Of a stretch of 14,138 nucleotides of DNA, positions 1-6,783 are shown piece by piece. How positions within the stretch are numbered: the first letter of the stretch is position 1; every line of letters starts with the position of its first letter. This DNA is from Thermoprotei archaeon. Its GTDB lineage: Archaea; Thermoproteota; Thermoprotei; Thermofilales; Thermofilaceae. The translations under genes were made by a program, and so were the position numbers. A model generated the notes under the pieces. That model saw only the letters and a list, made by a program, of their open reading frames with translations, did not search any database and was not told the origin of the DNA. The DNA lies in the NCBI GenBank assembly GCA_003649495.1, contig QMRZ01000028.1, positions 1 through 14,138 of the forward strand, written 5' to 3'.

Positions 1-209
1 CGGGTCTCAATCTCAATTCCAGGTATATACACGATACCTTCCTCGCGGCGCAGCCTAGTGATCTTCCCGTGATCAGTTATCGAGATCACCCTGTAGCCCG
101 CCGACTCGTAGAAGGCCACCACCTTCTCAGGCTCAAGCCTCCCGTCAGACCGTGTTGAGTGGCTGTGCAGAGCCGCCTTAACCCAGCATCCCGCCTCAGG
201 GAGCCTCAC
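1..209 (-). CDS. PHP-domain metal-dependent phosphoesterase, N-terminal part (cut by window edge)
   Basis: Reading the minus strand from GTG at 209 gives 69 codons with no stop before the window edge. They contain the metal-binding signatures of the PHP superfamily: an HSH pair at residues 15-17 followed by SDG, ITDHG around residues 44-48, and PGIEIE at 63-68. PHP proteins are metal-dependent phosphoesterases acting on nucleotides, histidinol phosphate or polymerase-associated substrates; the true substrate cannot be told from this fragment. GTG 209 was chosen because an in-frame TAG lies just upstream with no other start between, and because a TATA-like box is centred 26 nt upstream, which suits a leaderless mRNA. 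The gene is divergent from the ClC gene. The rest, including further metal ligands, lies outside the window. Confidence 0.85.
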   Translation of the reverse strand, partial: MRLPEAGCWVKAALHSHSTRSDGRLEPEKVVAFYESAGYRVISITDHGKITRLRREEGIVYIPGIEIET

Positions 210-230
210 GCTCTCAACTAACTAGGGCGG

Positions 231-237
231 GATAATA
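231..237 (-). promoter_or_regulatory. TATA-like box for the PHP gene
   Basis: The minus strand reads TTATTAT here, centred about 26 nt before the GTG at 209. That is the usual archaeal TATA-to-start distance when transcript and coding region begin together. Confidence 0.5.
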
Positions 238-262
238 AGGCCTCGCACACTTAAGCAAAGAA

Positions 263-269
263 TTAAAAA
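263..269 (+). promoter_or_regulatory. TATA-like box for the ClC gene
   Basis: TTAAAAA in an A/T island within GC-rich DNA. A transcript starting about 26 nt downstream, near 292, would include a short leader with a purine-rich ribosome-binding site before ATG 315, and would exclude the upstream TTG/GTG candidates at 270 and 282. Confidence 0.45.
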
Positions 270-300
270 TTGGCATGTTCAGTGTGGTGGAGACCCCAAT

Positions 301-309
301 GGGGGGTGG
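301..309 (+). promoter_or_regulatory. Ribosome-binding site that decides the ClC start
   Basis: The run GGGGGGTGG lies 6 nt before ATG 315 and resembles the archaeal Shine-Dalgarno sequence (GGAGGTG). It supports 315 over the longer frame that opens at TTG 270. GTG codons at 306 and 309 remain possible. Confidence 0.45.
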
Positions 310-314
310 TGCTT

Positions 315-2042
315 ATGCAGAGTCATAGAAGCCAGCTGAGAGAGTGGGCACTGCTGGACGCGCTGGGCATAGTGGCGGGAATAGCAGGCGGGCTGGGAGC
401 TGTAGTATTTAGACACATAATATCCATGAACAGGCAGTTGTTCTTCAGGATCATACTGCCCCAGCTGCGCCTCGACATCCTAGGCTATAACCTGGGCGTT
501 GCGCTGCTGCCGGCGCTGGGGGGCCTCATCGTCGGCCCCCTGACTCTGAAGTTCGCGCCAGAGACTAAGGGGCATGGCGTGCCCGAGGTAATGGAGGCGG
601 TAGCCCTCAGGGGCGGGCTCATCAGGAAGAGGGTGGCACTGCTCAAGGTCTGCGTATCATCGATAACGATAGGATCGGGGGGCAGCGCTGGCAGGGAGGG
701 GCCTATAGCCCAGATTGGAGCCGCCATAGGCTCGCTGATAGGGCAGCTGCTCGAGCTGCCGCCCAGGAGCATGCGCCTCCTAGTGGTATGTGGGCTATCC
801 GCGGGCATAGCTGGCACGTTTAACGCCCCCCTGGGGGGCGCCCTCTTCGGCATGGAGGTTCTCCTGCGGGGGATCGGGCCCTACAACGCGATACCAGTCC
901 TACTATCCTCAGTGATAGGAGCGGCCGTGGCAGCCTCCTTCCTCGGCCAGAAGCCCTCCTTCACAACTCCCCCAGTGACGTACTGGTCGCCCTACGAGCT
1001 ACCCCTCTACGTGCTGCTGGGCGCCATCTTCGGCCTGCTCGCTGTGGCGTGGGTCAAGCTGTTCTACGCGGTGGAGGACGCCTTCGAGAGGCTCAGGATA
1101 CACCCCTACCTTAAGCCCGCTGTAGGCGGGCTCGCGGCGGGAATACTAGCGCTGCCCTTCCTGGGCTACGGCATAATGGGGGTTGGGTACGAGGGCATTG
1201 ACCGCGCCCTATCAGGCGCCCTTCCCCCGCACCTGCTGCTGCCCCTGGGCTTCTTCAAGATGCTGGCGACCGCGTTCACACTGGGCTCGGGAGGCAGCGG
1301 GGGCGTATTCGCCCCCTCCCTGTACATAGGCTGCATGTTCGGTACTGCTCTGGGGCTGGCATACAGGCAGCTGTTCCCAAACCTCGTGGAGCATCCCTTC
1401 ACGTACTCGCTGGCTGGCATGGCCGCGCTATTCGCAGGCGCCGCCCAGGCTCCGCTGAACGTGATAATAATGATACCGGAGATGTCGGGGGACTACGCCC
1501 TGATACCCCCCCTCATGGCCTCCTCAGCGGCCAGCTTCATAGTCTCCCGCCTAATCCTCAAGGGCTCGTCAATCTACACGCTGAAGCTCGAGAGGAGGGG
1601 CGTGAGCCTCAGGATGGGCCGCTACTTCAACCTGGACCTGCTGAGGGTGAGCGATGTGATGACGAGAAGCGTGATAACAGTAAGCCCGGACACCCCGCTC
1701 ACAGTGCTCGAGATCCTGTTCAGGGAGCAGGGCTACGCGGGCTACCCCGTGATTGAGGATGGGCGCCTAGTTGGGATCGTCACTCTCAAGGATCTCGCCA
1801 GGGTCCCGCCCGAGGCGCGGCACAAGCTGAGGGTCCGGGATGTGGCGTCGACAAGGCTAGTAGTCGCCTACCCCGATGAGACGCTCTACGAGGCGCTTCA
1901 CAAAATGGTGGAGCACAACGTTAGCAGGCTGCCAGTGGTTGAGCGGGGGGAGCCTCAGAAGCTCATAGGCATAATCTCCAGGACGGACATTCTGAGGGCC
2001 TTGAGGAGAGTAGTGTGTGGGCCGGAGGACGTGCTGCCTTGA
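315..2042 (+). CDS. ClC-family chloride channel or anion/proton transporter with C-terminal CBS pair
   Basis: Integral membrane protein of 575 residues moving anions across the cytoplasmic membrane. In order, the family signatures are GHGVP (about 86-90, the selectivity-filter loop usually GSGIP), GREGP (126-130, whose Glu128 is the external gating glutamate), NAPLGG followed by FGMEV (about 170-182), GVFAP (330-334) and the pore tyrosine in SSIYT (Tyr421). Two CBS domains follow (about 447-497 and 508-565), which in this family bind adenine nucleotides and modulate gating. The residue aligning with the internal proton glutamate of E. coli ClC (Glu203) is Val182, and the filter serine is His, so a pure H+/Cl- antiport role is doubtful. 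Length and CBS arrangement are normal. The start was chosen from the upstream TATA box and ribosome-binding site. An LysE-type exporter follows after 39 nt. Confidence 0.93.
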   Translation: MQSHRSQLREWALLDALGIVAGIAGGLGAVVFRHIISMNRQLFFRIILPQLRLDILGYNLGVALLPALGGLIVGPLTLKFAPETKGHGVPEVMEAVALRGGLIRKRVALLKVCVSSITIGSGGSAGREGPIAQIGAAIGSLIGQLLELPPRSMRLLVVCGLSAGIAGTFNAPLGGALFGMEVLLRGIGPYNAIPVLLSSVIGAAVAASFLGQKPSFTTPPVTYWSPYELPLYVLLGAIFGLLAVAWVKLFYAVEDAFERLRIHPYLKPAVGGLAAGILALPFLGYGIMGVGYEGIDRALSGALPPHLLLPLGFFKMLATAFTLGSGGSGGVFAPSLYIGCMFGTALGLAYRQLFPNLVEHPFTYSLAGMAALFAGAAQAPLNVIIMIPEMSGDYALIPPLMASSAASFIVSRLILKGSSIYTLKLERRGVSLRMGRYFNLDLLRVSDVMTRSVITVSPDTPLTVLEILFREQGYAGYPVIEDGRLVGIVTLKDLARVPPEARHKLRVRDVASTRLVVAYPDETLYEALHKMVEHNVSRLPVVERGEPQKLIGIISRTDILRALRRVVCGPEDVLP

Positions 2043-2081
2043 GCGGCGCTGGACTTTTCAACTCTCCTGCTGTATCAGGAT

Positions 2082-2693
2082 GTGCAGCTCCTCGGGCTAG
2101 CCGCGGAGTTCATCGCTGTGACGTGTATTGGAGCGTTATCCCCCGGCCCGCTGACGCTAGCTGTAGCAGGTAAGGGGGCTGAGGAGGGGTGGTGTGCAGG
2201 GGCGAAGGCTGCTATGGGCCACGTAGCGGTCGAGTTCCCCTTAGTGATTTTAGCGGGGGTAGGAGCCTCAGCGCTGCTGGCTGAGGGGCGCGCGACTACC
2301 CTGATCTCTGTCGTGGGAGGAGCAGCGCTCCTCGTCTTTGCTCTACTTTTCGTCAAGAACGCTGCTGACCAGCTGAGAGGGAGGCGGAGCGTCGTGAGGG
2401 TGGGCAACATCACGCTGGGCGCGGCCTTCTCACTCCTGAACCCCCACTTCATAGCATGGTGGGCAACGGCTGGGCTGAAGGTAGTAGCCGACGTGGTGAG
2501 CTACGGCGGGCTAGCCCTCCTGGCTCTCCTCTATCCGCTCCACGCCGGGATAGACGCGGGGTGGCTCGCGCTCGTTGCTCACGCCTCGCACAGGGGAGCC
2601 GCACTTAATGAGAGAGTCGGGCCCGCGCTATCCATCATCGCAGCCTTGCTGATGGCCTGTTACGGTGTTATGTTCATCCTGGAGGCGCTTTAA
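2082..2693 (+). CDS. LysE/RhtB-family membrane exporter
   Basis: Predicted 203-residue inner-membrane protein with about six hydrophobic segments (roughly 5-25, 45-68, 72-92, 108-130, 138-165 and 178-200). The LSPGPLT motif at residues 19-25 and the SLLNP motif at 117-121 are typical of the LysE superfamily, whose members export amino acids or other small solutes; the substrate here is unknown. GTG 2082 gives a start immediately before the first helix, preceded by a weak AGGA. It may be co-transcribed with the ClC gene 39 nt upstream, since I see only a poor TATA candidate between them. The last 66 nt overlap the convergent Nudix gene on the other strand. Confidence 0.78.
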   Translation: MQLLGLAAEFIAVTCIGALSPGPLTLAVAGKGAEEGWCAGAKAAMGHVAVEFPLVILAGVGASALLAEGRATTLISVVGGAALLVFALLFVKNAADQLRGRRSVVRVGNITLGAAFSLLNPHFIAWWATAGLKVVADVVSYGGLALLALLYPLHAGIDAGWLALVAHASHRGAALNERVGPALSIIAALLMACYGVMFILEAL

Positions 2694-3254
2694 CCCCAGC
2701 TTATGCCAGCAGAGAATTAGAGCCGCTATAGTCTTCGCATCCCTTATCACATTATCGTACACCATCTGGATGAGTCGGCTAAGCGGGGCGCACCTAACGA
2801 CCAGTATCTCGTGTGGCTCCCTCCTCGCCTGGCTCCTCTCCAGCCCACGCGCCAGGAATGCGTAGATCCTCTCGCTACTGTAGCCGGGCGATGGCAGCAC
2901 CTCACCGAGCTTCTCGAGGATGCGGGCCCTGTAACCCACCTCCTCCTCCAGCTCCCTAGCTGCGGTCTCCCTTGGGTCCTCTCCCGGCGCAATTGTGCCA
3001 GCAGGCAGCTCCAGAACCCATTCCCCGACAGCTGGCCTGAACTGCTCCAGATACAATACTCTACCATCCTCGAGGAGGGGCACCACGACAGCTGCGCCCG
3101 GGTGCTCCACCTTCTCTACCCTGAAACGCGTGCCCCCGTACTCGTATTCCTCAATCATCACTTTGAACTTCCTTCCCTCGAACACGAGCTTTTTAGACAC
3201 TTTTACGGGCTTAGCGGGGTGCCTCATGGGCTTTGAGGTCGAGCGGGGAGACAT
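2628..3254 (-). CDS. Nudix hydrolase, ADP-ribose pyrophosphatase-like
   Basis: 208-residue cytoplasmic enzyme predicted to cleave a nucleoside diphosphate linked to X, probably ADP-ribose or a similar sugar nucleotide. A complete Nudix box spans residues 86-108: Gly86, five residues, Glu92, seven residues, then REL, two Glu and VGY. The preceding strand pattern (residues 55-80) and the downstream PSPG segment (121-124) match the ADPRase group. The catalytic fold should end near residue 188; the last 20 residues look like a loose tail and are the part overlapping the LysE gene. ATG 3254 is preferred because it lies 26-27 nt from a TATA box shared with the divergent HD gene; a second ATG at 3227 (residue 10) is the alternative. 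Confidence 0.9.
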   Translation of the reverse strand: MSPRSTSKPMRHPAKPVKVSKKLVFEGRKFKVMIEEYEYGGTRFRVEKVEHPGAAVVVPLLEDGRVLYLEQFRPAVGEWVLELPAGTIAPGEDPRETAARELEEEVGYRARILEKLGEVLPSPGYSSERIYAFLARGLERSQARREPHEILVVRCAPLSRLIQMVYDNVIRDAKTIAALILCWHKLGLKRLQDEHNTVTGHQQGCDDG

Positions 3255-3275
3255 ATTCCTTCCTGGGCGGAAGGC

Positions 3276-3284
3276 TTGTATAAC
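3276..3284. promoter_or_regulatory. Shared, symmetric TATA box for the Nudix (-) and HD (+) genes
   Basis: TTGTATAAC on the plus strand reads GTTATACAA on the minus strand. The central TATA (3279-3282, midpoint 3280.5) lies exactly halfway between the two ATG codons, 26.5 nt from A3307 on one side and from A3254 on the other. Both distances match the archaeal TATA-to-start spacing, so one element may drive two leaderless transcripts. Confidence 0.6.
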
Positions 3285-3306
3285 TGCTCTCTCTCCATCA
3301 CATTCG

Positions 3307-3867
3307 ATGAATAGAGAGGAGGCACTCAGGCTCCTGAGGAGCTACCTGAAGGATGAGAAGATGATTAAGCACTGCTTAGCAGTAGAGGCAGTCATGAGGG
3401 CGCTAGCCGAGAGGCTGGGTGAGGACGTTGAGCTGTGGGGGCTGGTAGGCCTCCTCCATGACGTGGACTACGACTTAGTGAACCGCGATCCTAAGAGGCA
3501 CGGCCTAGAAGCGATGAGGATGCTGAGCAATAAGTTGCCTCGAGAGGCGGTCGAGGCCATCGCCGCCCACAATGAGCACAACGGGTATAGGCCGGAGACT
3601 GAGGGGGCTGAGCGGCTGGCGCACGCGCTGAGAGCGGCTGATCACGTGAGCGGGCTCATAGTGGCTACCGCGCTCGTGATGCCGGGGAAGAAGCTCTCGG
3701 AGGTGCGCTTGAAGAGCCTCAGGAGGAAGTTCAAGCAGAAGGATTTCGCCCGCGGGATAGACAGGAGCAGGATAAGAGAGTGTGAGCTGCTCGGCATAAG
3801 CCTAGAGGAGTTCCTCCAGCTCGCGCTAGACGCCATGAAGGCGATAGCAGGAGACCTGGGCTTATGA
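3307..3867 (+). CDS. HD-domain metal-dependent phosphohydrolase (HDIG-type)
   Basis: 186-residue soluble protein of the HD superfamily, which hydrolyses phosphate esters such as nucleotides or cyclic nucleotides using a metal centre; substrate unknown. The ordered ligands are visible: His22 in the first helix (IKHCLA), His51-Asp52 in LLHDVDYD, His65, the HNEH segment with His88 and His91, and Asp112 in AADH. This is close to a complete HD signature. The frame stays open well upstream, but ATG 3307 starts the folded domain and lies about 26 nt from the shared TATA box, so it is probably leaderless. The TGA stop interlocks with the convergent downstream gene: their last two codons are antiparallel at 3862-3867. 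Confidence 0.87.
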   Translation: MNREEALRLLRSYLKDEKMIKHCLAVEAVMRALAERLGEDVELWGLVGLLHDVDYDLVNRDPKRHGLEAMRMLSNKLPREAVEAIAAHNEHNGYRPETEGAERLAHALRAADHVSGLIVATALVMPGKKLSEVRLKSLRRKFKQKDFARGIDRSRIRECELLGISLEEFLQLALDAMKAIAGDLGL

Positions 3868-4896
3868 TACATAGGCCTCAGCCACCTTTATCCTCCCGCT
3901 CCCCCGTGGCTCGAAAGCTAGCCGGATGAAGGGGGCGCTCACGCCGACTTCATAGTAGAGGGGCTCCCCCGCCTTCAGCTCCACTTCGTCGATCTCCTCC
4001 CAGCTCCCAGCCAGCGTGAGTGCCTCAAATCTCACGACCCCGCTTACAGAGGCCTTGAAGACTATCGTAGGCCTCGCGCCCATTGCCGGCAGGGGGTGGG
4101 CTATCACGGGCTCGCCGACCTCTGCGCCCTCGAGGTGCTCCTCGGATCCATAGCGGTGTAACTTCACCGCCAGAGATGGGCGTGGATCGCCCTCCATAAC
4201 TCTCACCTGCCAGGGGTGTATATCATCCCACACCCACTCCCTGTCCACGGGCCCGCCATCGATGTCTATCAACACGCCCAGTGATGAGGCGGGCCTCACC
4301 GGCGTAATCCCTACTGAGTAAGGCGGGCCCTCCCAGACCACTACAGGGTCTCCCGAGTCCACGAGCACGGCCACCCCCCTTAAGCTCGAATCTATGAACC
4401 AGAGCGCAAGCCCGCTGTGAACCTTCACCGTATACGTGTGGCGCCTGGAGTGGTAGTCCCCTGGGAGTCCCGGCAGCCTCATGCTGAGCGGCTCAGCCCC
4501 CCACGCCCCCGCAAAAGCCCTAAGCTCACCGTCACGGAACATGAAGTGCACCACTCCGCCGCCGAAGAGGTCCTCAGCCTCAAACCCGAACCACAGCATT
4601 GGCCCCCCACTCCACCTAGGGAGCCTGGCCAGGAGCTGGAAGACTCCATACCTGAACACGGCCCTGGAGCGCAACGAGAGCGTATTAAGGCCGGGAGGCC
4701 TTACAAGCCTAGCCTCCCTAAACTCGGTGTATGCGTCCTCATCCCACGATACTCGCCAGTACCTCCACGGCACATCCCTCCTGAACCTCTCGCCTCCCCT
4801 GACCACCTCCCTAACCCAGCAGTAGAACAGCCCCTCCACCCCCTCCTCTAATGCGTAGCCGAACCTTATCCCAGGATATATGGCCCGCTCACCCAT
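3862..4896 (-). CDS. Uncharacterised protein, possible concanavalin/jelly-roll beta-sandwich
   Basis: I do not recognise a named family. From ATG 4896 it gives 344 residues, rich in Trp, Tyr, Gly and alternating hydrophobic strands, with no signal peptide or membrane segment. A central stretch (about 75-220) has the rhythm of a LamG/GH16-like concanavalin fold: an aromatic strand ending in WFGFEAED, then a YHSRRHTYTVKV strand and a WFID turn. I see no GH16 ExDxxE catalytic motif, so a binding or scaffold role is as likely as hydrolysis. ATG 4896 has the strong ribosome-binding sequence AAGGTGAGG just upstream; GTG 4911, 4 nt after the upstream stop, and ATG 4950 are alternatives. It is almost certainly co-transcribed with the oxidoreductase, suggesting a shared sugar-related job. 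Confidence 0.7.
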   Translation of the reverse strand: MGERAIYPGIRFGYALEEGVEGLFYCWVREVVRGGERFRRDVPWRYWRVSWDEDAYTEFREARLVRPPGLNTLSLRSRAVFRYGVFQLLARLPRWSGGPMLWFGFEAEDLFGGGVVHFMFRDGELRAFAGAWGAEPLSMRLPGLPGDYHSRRHTYTVKVHSGLALWFIDSSLRGVAVLVDSGDPVVVWEGPPYSVGITPVRPASSLGVLIDIDGGPVDREWVWDDIHPWQVRVMEGDPRPSLAVKLHRYGSEEHLEGAEVGEPVIAHPLPAMGARPTIVFKASVSGVVRFEALTLAGSWEEIDEVELKAGEPLYYEVGVSAPFIRLAFEPRGSGRIKVAEAYVS

Positions 4897-4915
4897 CACC
4901 CTCACCTTCACGCCC

Positions 4916-6085
4916 TCAGCGGAGTACGGGGGGCCAGGGGGGCTTGCCAAGGGACTTGAGCTTCTCCAGCAGCTTATCGTACTCAGCTGGGTTGATGGGT
5001 ATCCTGACGGGCTCGTGCTTCACAGCCGACATGATCATTGCGTTTATCAGCTCAACCGACTTGATCCCCTCCTCGCCCGGCACCTCTGGCTCCCTATCCT
5101 CGATAACCGCCCTGGCGAAATCCTTGAAGACTGCTGCATGCCCCGTGAAGGGCTCCTCAGCCTTTATCTCCTCAATCCTGTAGCCGGGAGGAGGGTTGAA
5201 GACTCTCCCTCCCCCGGCCCTCAGGGAGGCGAAAATCGCCCTGCGGATTGGTGCCTCGTTCACGTACACGTACCTGCCGATCCCACTCTTAAGGCCCTGG
5301 GGCCCGGGCTTAGGGCTACTCTCGATGAGCAGGAGCCCCTTATCTCCCCTCACTTCAATGTTCACCATGTCAGGCGAGTCGAGGGTGGAGAACTGCATAA
5401 TTGCCTGGCAGCCATTCTCGTAGACCGCGACCGCGCTGACGAGGTCCTCCACCTCTATATCATGGCCGAGGGTGCCAGCGTAGGCGAAAAGCTCCACGGG
5501 CATCATACCCATCAGCCACGTGAAGACGTCTATGAAGTGCACCGCCTGGTTTATGAGCACTCCTCCCCCCTCGCTCCCCCACCTACCCCTCCAGGGCGCG
5601 CTCCCGTAGTATGCCATGTCCCTGTAAGTGACGTACCTGAGCAGGGCCCTATAGAGCTCTCCAAGCTCGCCCGCCTCTATCAGCCCCTTAGCCCTCCTAA
5701 GGTGTGGCTCGAACCTGTACTGGAACACGACGCCCAGCTTAACCCCCCTCTTCCTAGCCTCCCTAATCATCTCCAGGCACTGGCTAACAGTGGCCGCCAT
5801 GGGCTTCTCAGTCAGCACGTTCACGCCGTGCCTCATCGCCTCTACCGCCACCTCGTGATGCGTCGGGTGGGGAGTGCAGACGGAGACCGTGTCCAGCTCC
5901 TCCCTCTCAAGCATCTCCACATAGTCGCTATATGCTCTAGCCCCATACTCCCCCGCCAGCTCCCTAGCCCTCTCCTCTACTACGTCGGCCACCGCCACAA
6001 GCTCGAACTCTTCGAGCTCGTGAGCAACCTTAGCGTGATGCCTACCGATGACGCCAGCTCCAACCACCGCGTGCCTGAGCTTCAT
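4916..6085 (-). CDS. Gfo/Idh/MocA-family NAD(P)-dependent oxidoreductase
   Basis: 389-residue cytoplasmic dehydrogenase of the glucose-fructose oxidoreductase / inositol dehydrogenase group, which oxidises or reduces sugars, cyclitols or their derivatives with NAD(P). The Rossmann motif GAGVIG is at residues 9-14, followed by the acidic end of strand 2 (VADV). TEKPMA at 92-97 contains the EKP motif whose lysine is catalytic in the family. The C-terminal alpha/beta domain carries GGGVLINQAVHFIDVF (173-188), with His183 and Asp186 at the expected substrate-site positions. Length is normal. ATG 6085 lies about 26 nt from a TATA-like box, consistent with a leaderless transcript. It heads a two-gene operon with the beta-rich protein. 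The substrate cannot be read from sequence alone. Confidence 0.93.
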   Translation of the reverse strand: MKLRHAVVGAGVIGRHHAKVAHELEEFELVAVADVVEERARELAGEYGARAYSDYVEMLEREELDTVSVCTPHPTHHEVAVEAMRHGVNVLTEKPMAATVSQCLEMIREARKRGVKLGVVFQYRFEPHLRRAKGLIEAGELGELYRALLRYVTYRDMAYYGSAPWRGRWGSEGGGVLINQAVHFIDVFTWLMGMMPVELFAYAGTLGHDIEVEDLVSAVAVYENGCQAIMQFSTLDSPDMVNIEVRGDKGLLLIESSPKPGPQGLKSGIGRYVYVNEAPIRRAIFASLRAGGGRVFNPPPGYRIEEIKAEEPFTGHAAVFKDFARAVIEDREPEVPGEEGIKSVELINAMIMSAVKHEPVRIPINPAEYDKLLEKLKSLGKPPWPPVLR

Positions 6086-6106
6086 CAGTACATGCTCAAA
6101 CCACGC

Positions 6107-6116
6107 GTTAATATCA
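6107..6116 (-). promoter_or_regulatory. TATA-like box for the oxidoreductase operon
   Basis: Minus-strand TGATATTAAC, centred about 26 nt before ATG 6085. No other start lies in frame between it and the gene. Confidence 0.5.
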
Positions 6117-6165
6117 CTTGACGCGCCGGGAGGGCTACAGCCTGCTTAAGCCTGTGAAGAGCGCT

Positions 6166-6459
6166 TCAGGGCTTCTCCGAGAGCTCTCTGACCTCCTTCT
6201 CCCCAGCTGACAGCTCAGTAGCCTGTTCAGCGTCGAGCAGCTTGAGTAGGGCTAGGAACTCGCCCACGTGGGTCTTCTCCTCCCTAGCCACATCCTCAAA
6301 CACTTTCCTCACACGCTCGTCATCCACAGCCCGGGCAAACTGCATGTAAAGGTTTATCGCATCAAGCTCAGCTATTATTGAGATCCTCAAAGCCTCGAGT
6401 AGCTCCTCGCGGGATAGCTTGCGCCCAGTCGGGACCTCAAGAGGACTCTTAGACATCAT
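6166..6459 (-). CDS. EncFtn-like small ferritin (ferroxidase), encapsulin-cargo family
   Basis: 97-residue, mostly helical diiron protein predicted to oxidise and help store Fe(II). The first helix contains ELDAINLY (31-38) and the second REEKTH (59-64). From memory of Rhodospirillum rubrum EncFtn, Glu31, Glu61 and His64 align with its ferroxidase ligands Glu32, Glu62 and His65, with the same 30- and 3-residue spacing. A normal ferritin four-helix bundle or rubredoxin domain is absent, so it probably assembles as dimers or ring oligomers. The frame extends to GTG 6513, but a TATA-like box lies inside that extension, so I start at ATG 6459 (ATG 6456 also possible). No encapsulin shell gene is in the window and I see no clear cargo-loading tail. 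A generic rubrerythrin-like label is the fallback. Confidence 0.78.
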   Translation of the reverse strand: MMSKSPLEVPTGRKLSREELLEALRISIIAELDAINLYMQFARAVDDERVRKVFEDVAREEKTHVGEFLALLKLLDAEQATELSAGEKEVRELSEKP

Positions 6460-6492
6460 GCGTGCTCGCCGAGTGGTAGGGGGCGCCTCACC

Positions 6493-6500
6493 TAAATATA
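6493..6500 (-). promoter_or_regulatory. TATA-like box for the EncFtn-like gene
   Basis: Minus-strand TATATTTA, centred near 6496. It predicts transcription from about 6470, roughly 11 nt before ATG 6459, and so argues against the longer reading frame. Confidence 0.5.
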
Positions 6501-6513
6501 CGTGATCCACCAC

Positions 6514-6747
6514 AAAGCGCGTTAACGCCAGCGATTAACAACTCGGGGAGTGCACATCAGCAAGTCCGTTATTACCTCCAGCCCCGCCGAGATCCCCCCT
6601 GGGGGTTCGACCAGCCATGACCGTGGAGACGGTAGATCCTGCCTGCTTCCAGATCCGTGGAGTGCTGCAAGGGGGCGACCACGCTCCTCACTAGGTAGGG
6701 GAGGCGCCAGTGGGACATCCAGGGAGCTCGCGAAACCCACTTAATGG
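6514..6747. other. Intergenic region with no convincing gene
   Basis: Between the ferritin and MBL genes there are about 320 nt without a supported coding region. The two short open frames here (64 residues on +, 72 on -) are low-complexity Pro/Ser/Arg/Gly sequences with no recognisable motif. I see small hairpin candidates: ACCGT-GGAG-ACGGT near 6619-6632, a C-rich/G-rich pair at 6595-6606, and the element CCGTGGAG twice. An RNA gene is possible but unsupported. No tRNA, box C/D motif or terminator was recognised. Confidence 0.4.
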
Positions 6748-6759
6748 CCGTTTTAACGG
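6748..6759 (+). promoter_or_regulatory. Palindromic TATA-like element for the MBL gene
   Basis: CCGTT-TT-AACGG is a perfect 5-bp inverted repeat around a TTTTAA core, centred about 30 nt before GTG 6784. It may act as TATA box and as an overlapping operator. GAGGTG at 6768-6773 could serve as a ribosome-binding site if transcription starts upstream of it. Confidence 0.4.
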
Positions 6760-6783
6760 GAGTTAGCGAGGTGGGCTCGCGCC

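Noticed and set aside
2995..3306. N-terminal extension of the HD-domain frame
   Set aside because: It is antisense to the Nudix gene and crosses the shared TATA box; the HD domain begins at ATG 3307.
4880..6121. A 413-residue open frame on the plus strand
   Set aside because: It lies entirely antisense to the well-supported oxidoreductase and is His/Pro/Leu-rich without any motif; it results from high GC and codon bias.
6600..6616. tRNA T-arm-like GGGTTCGACC segment
   Set aside because: The flanking 5-bp stem does not pair properly and no acceptor, D or anticodon arm is present nearby.
6629..6644. Resemblance to the 5' end of archaeal 16S rRNA (GGTAGATCCTGCC)
   Set aside because: Only about a dozen bases match; the following sequence is unlike 16S rRNA, so it is chance.
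6522..6744. Two short open frames on opposite strands in the intergenic gap
   Set aside because: Both are low-complexity sequences with no motif, no convincing ribosome-binding site or TATA spacing, and they overlap each other.
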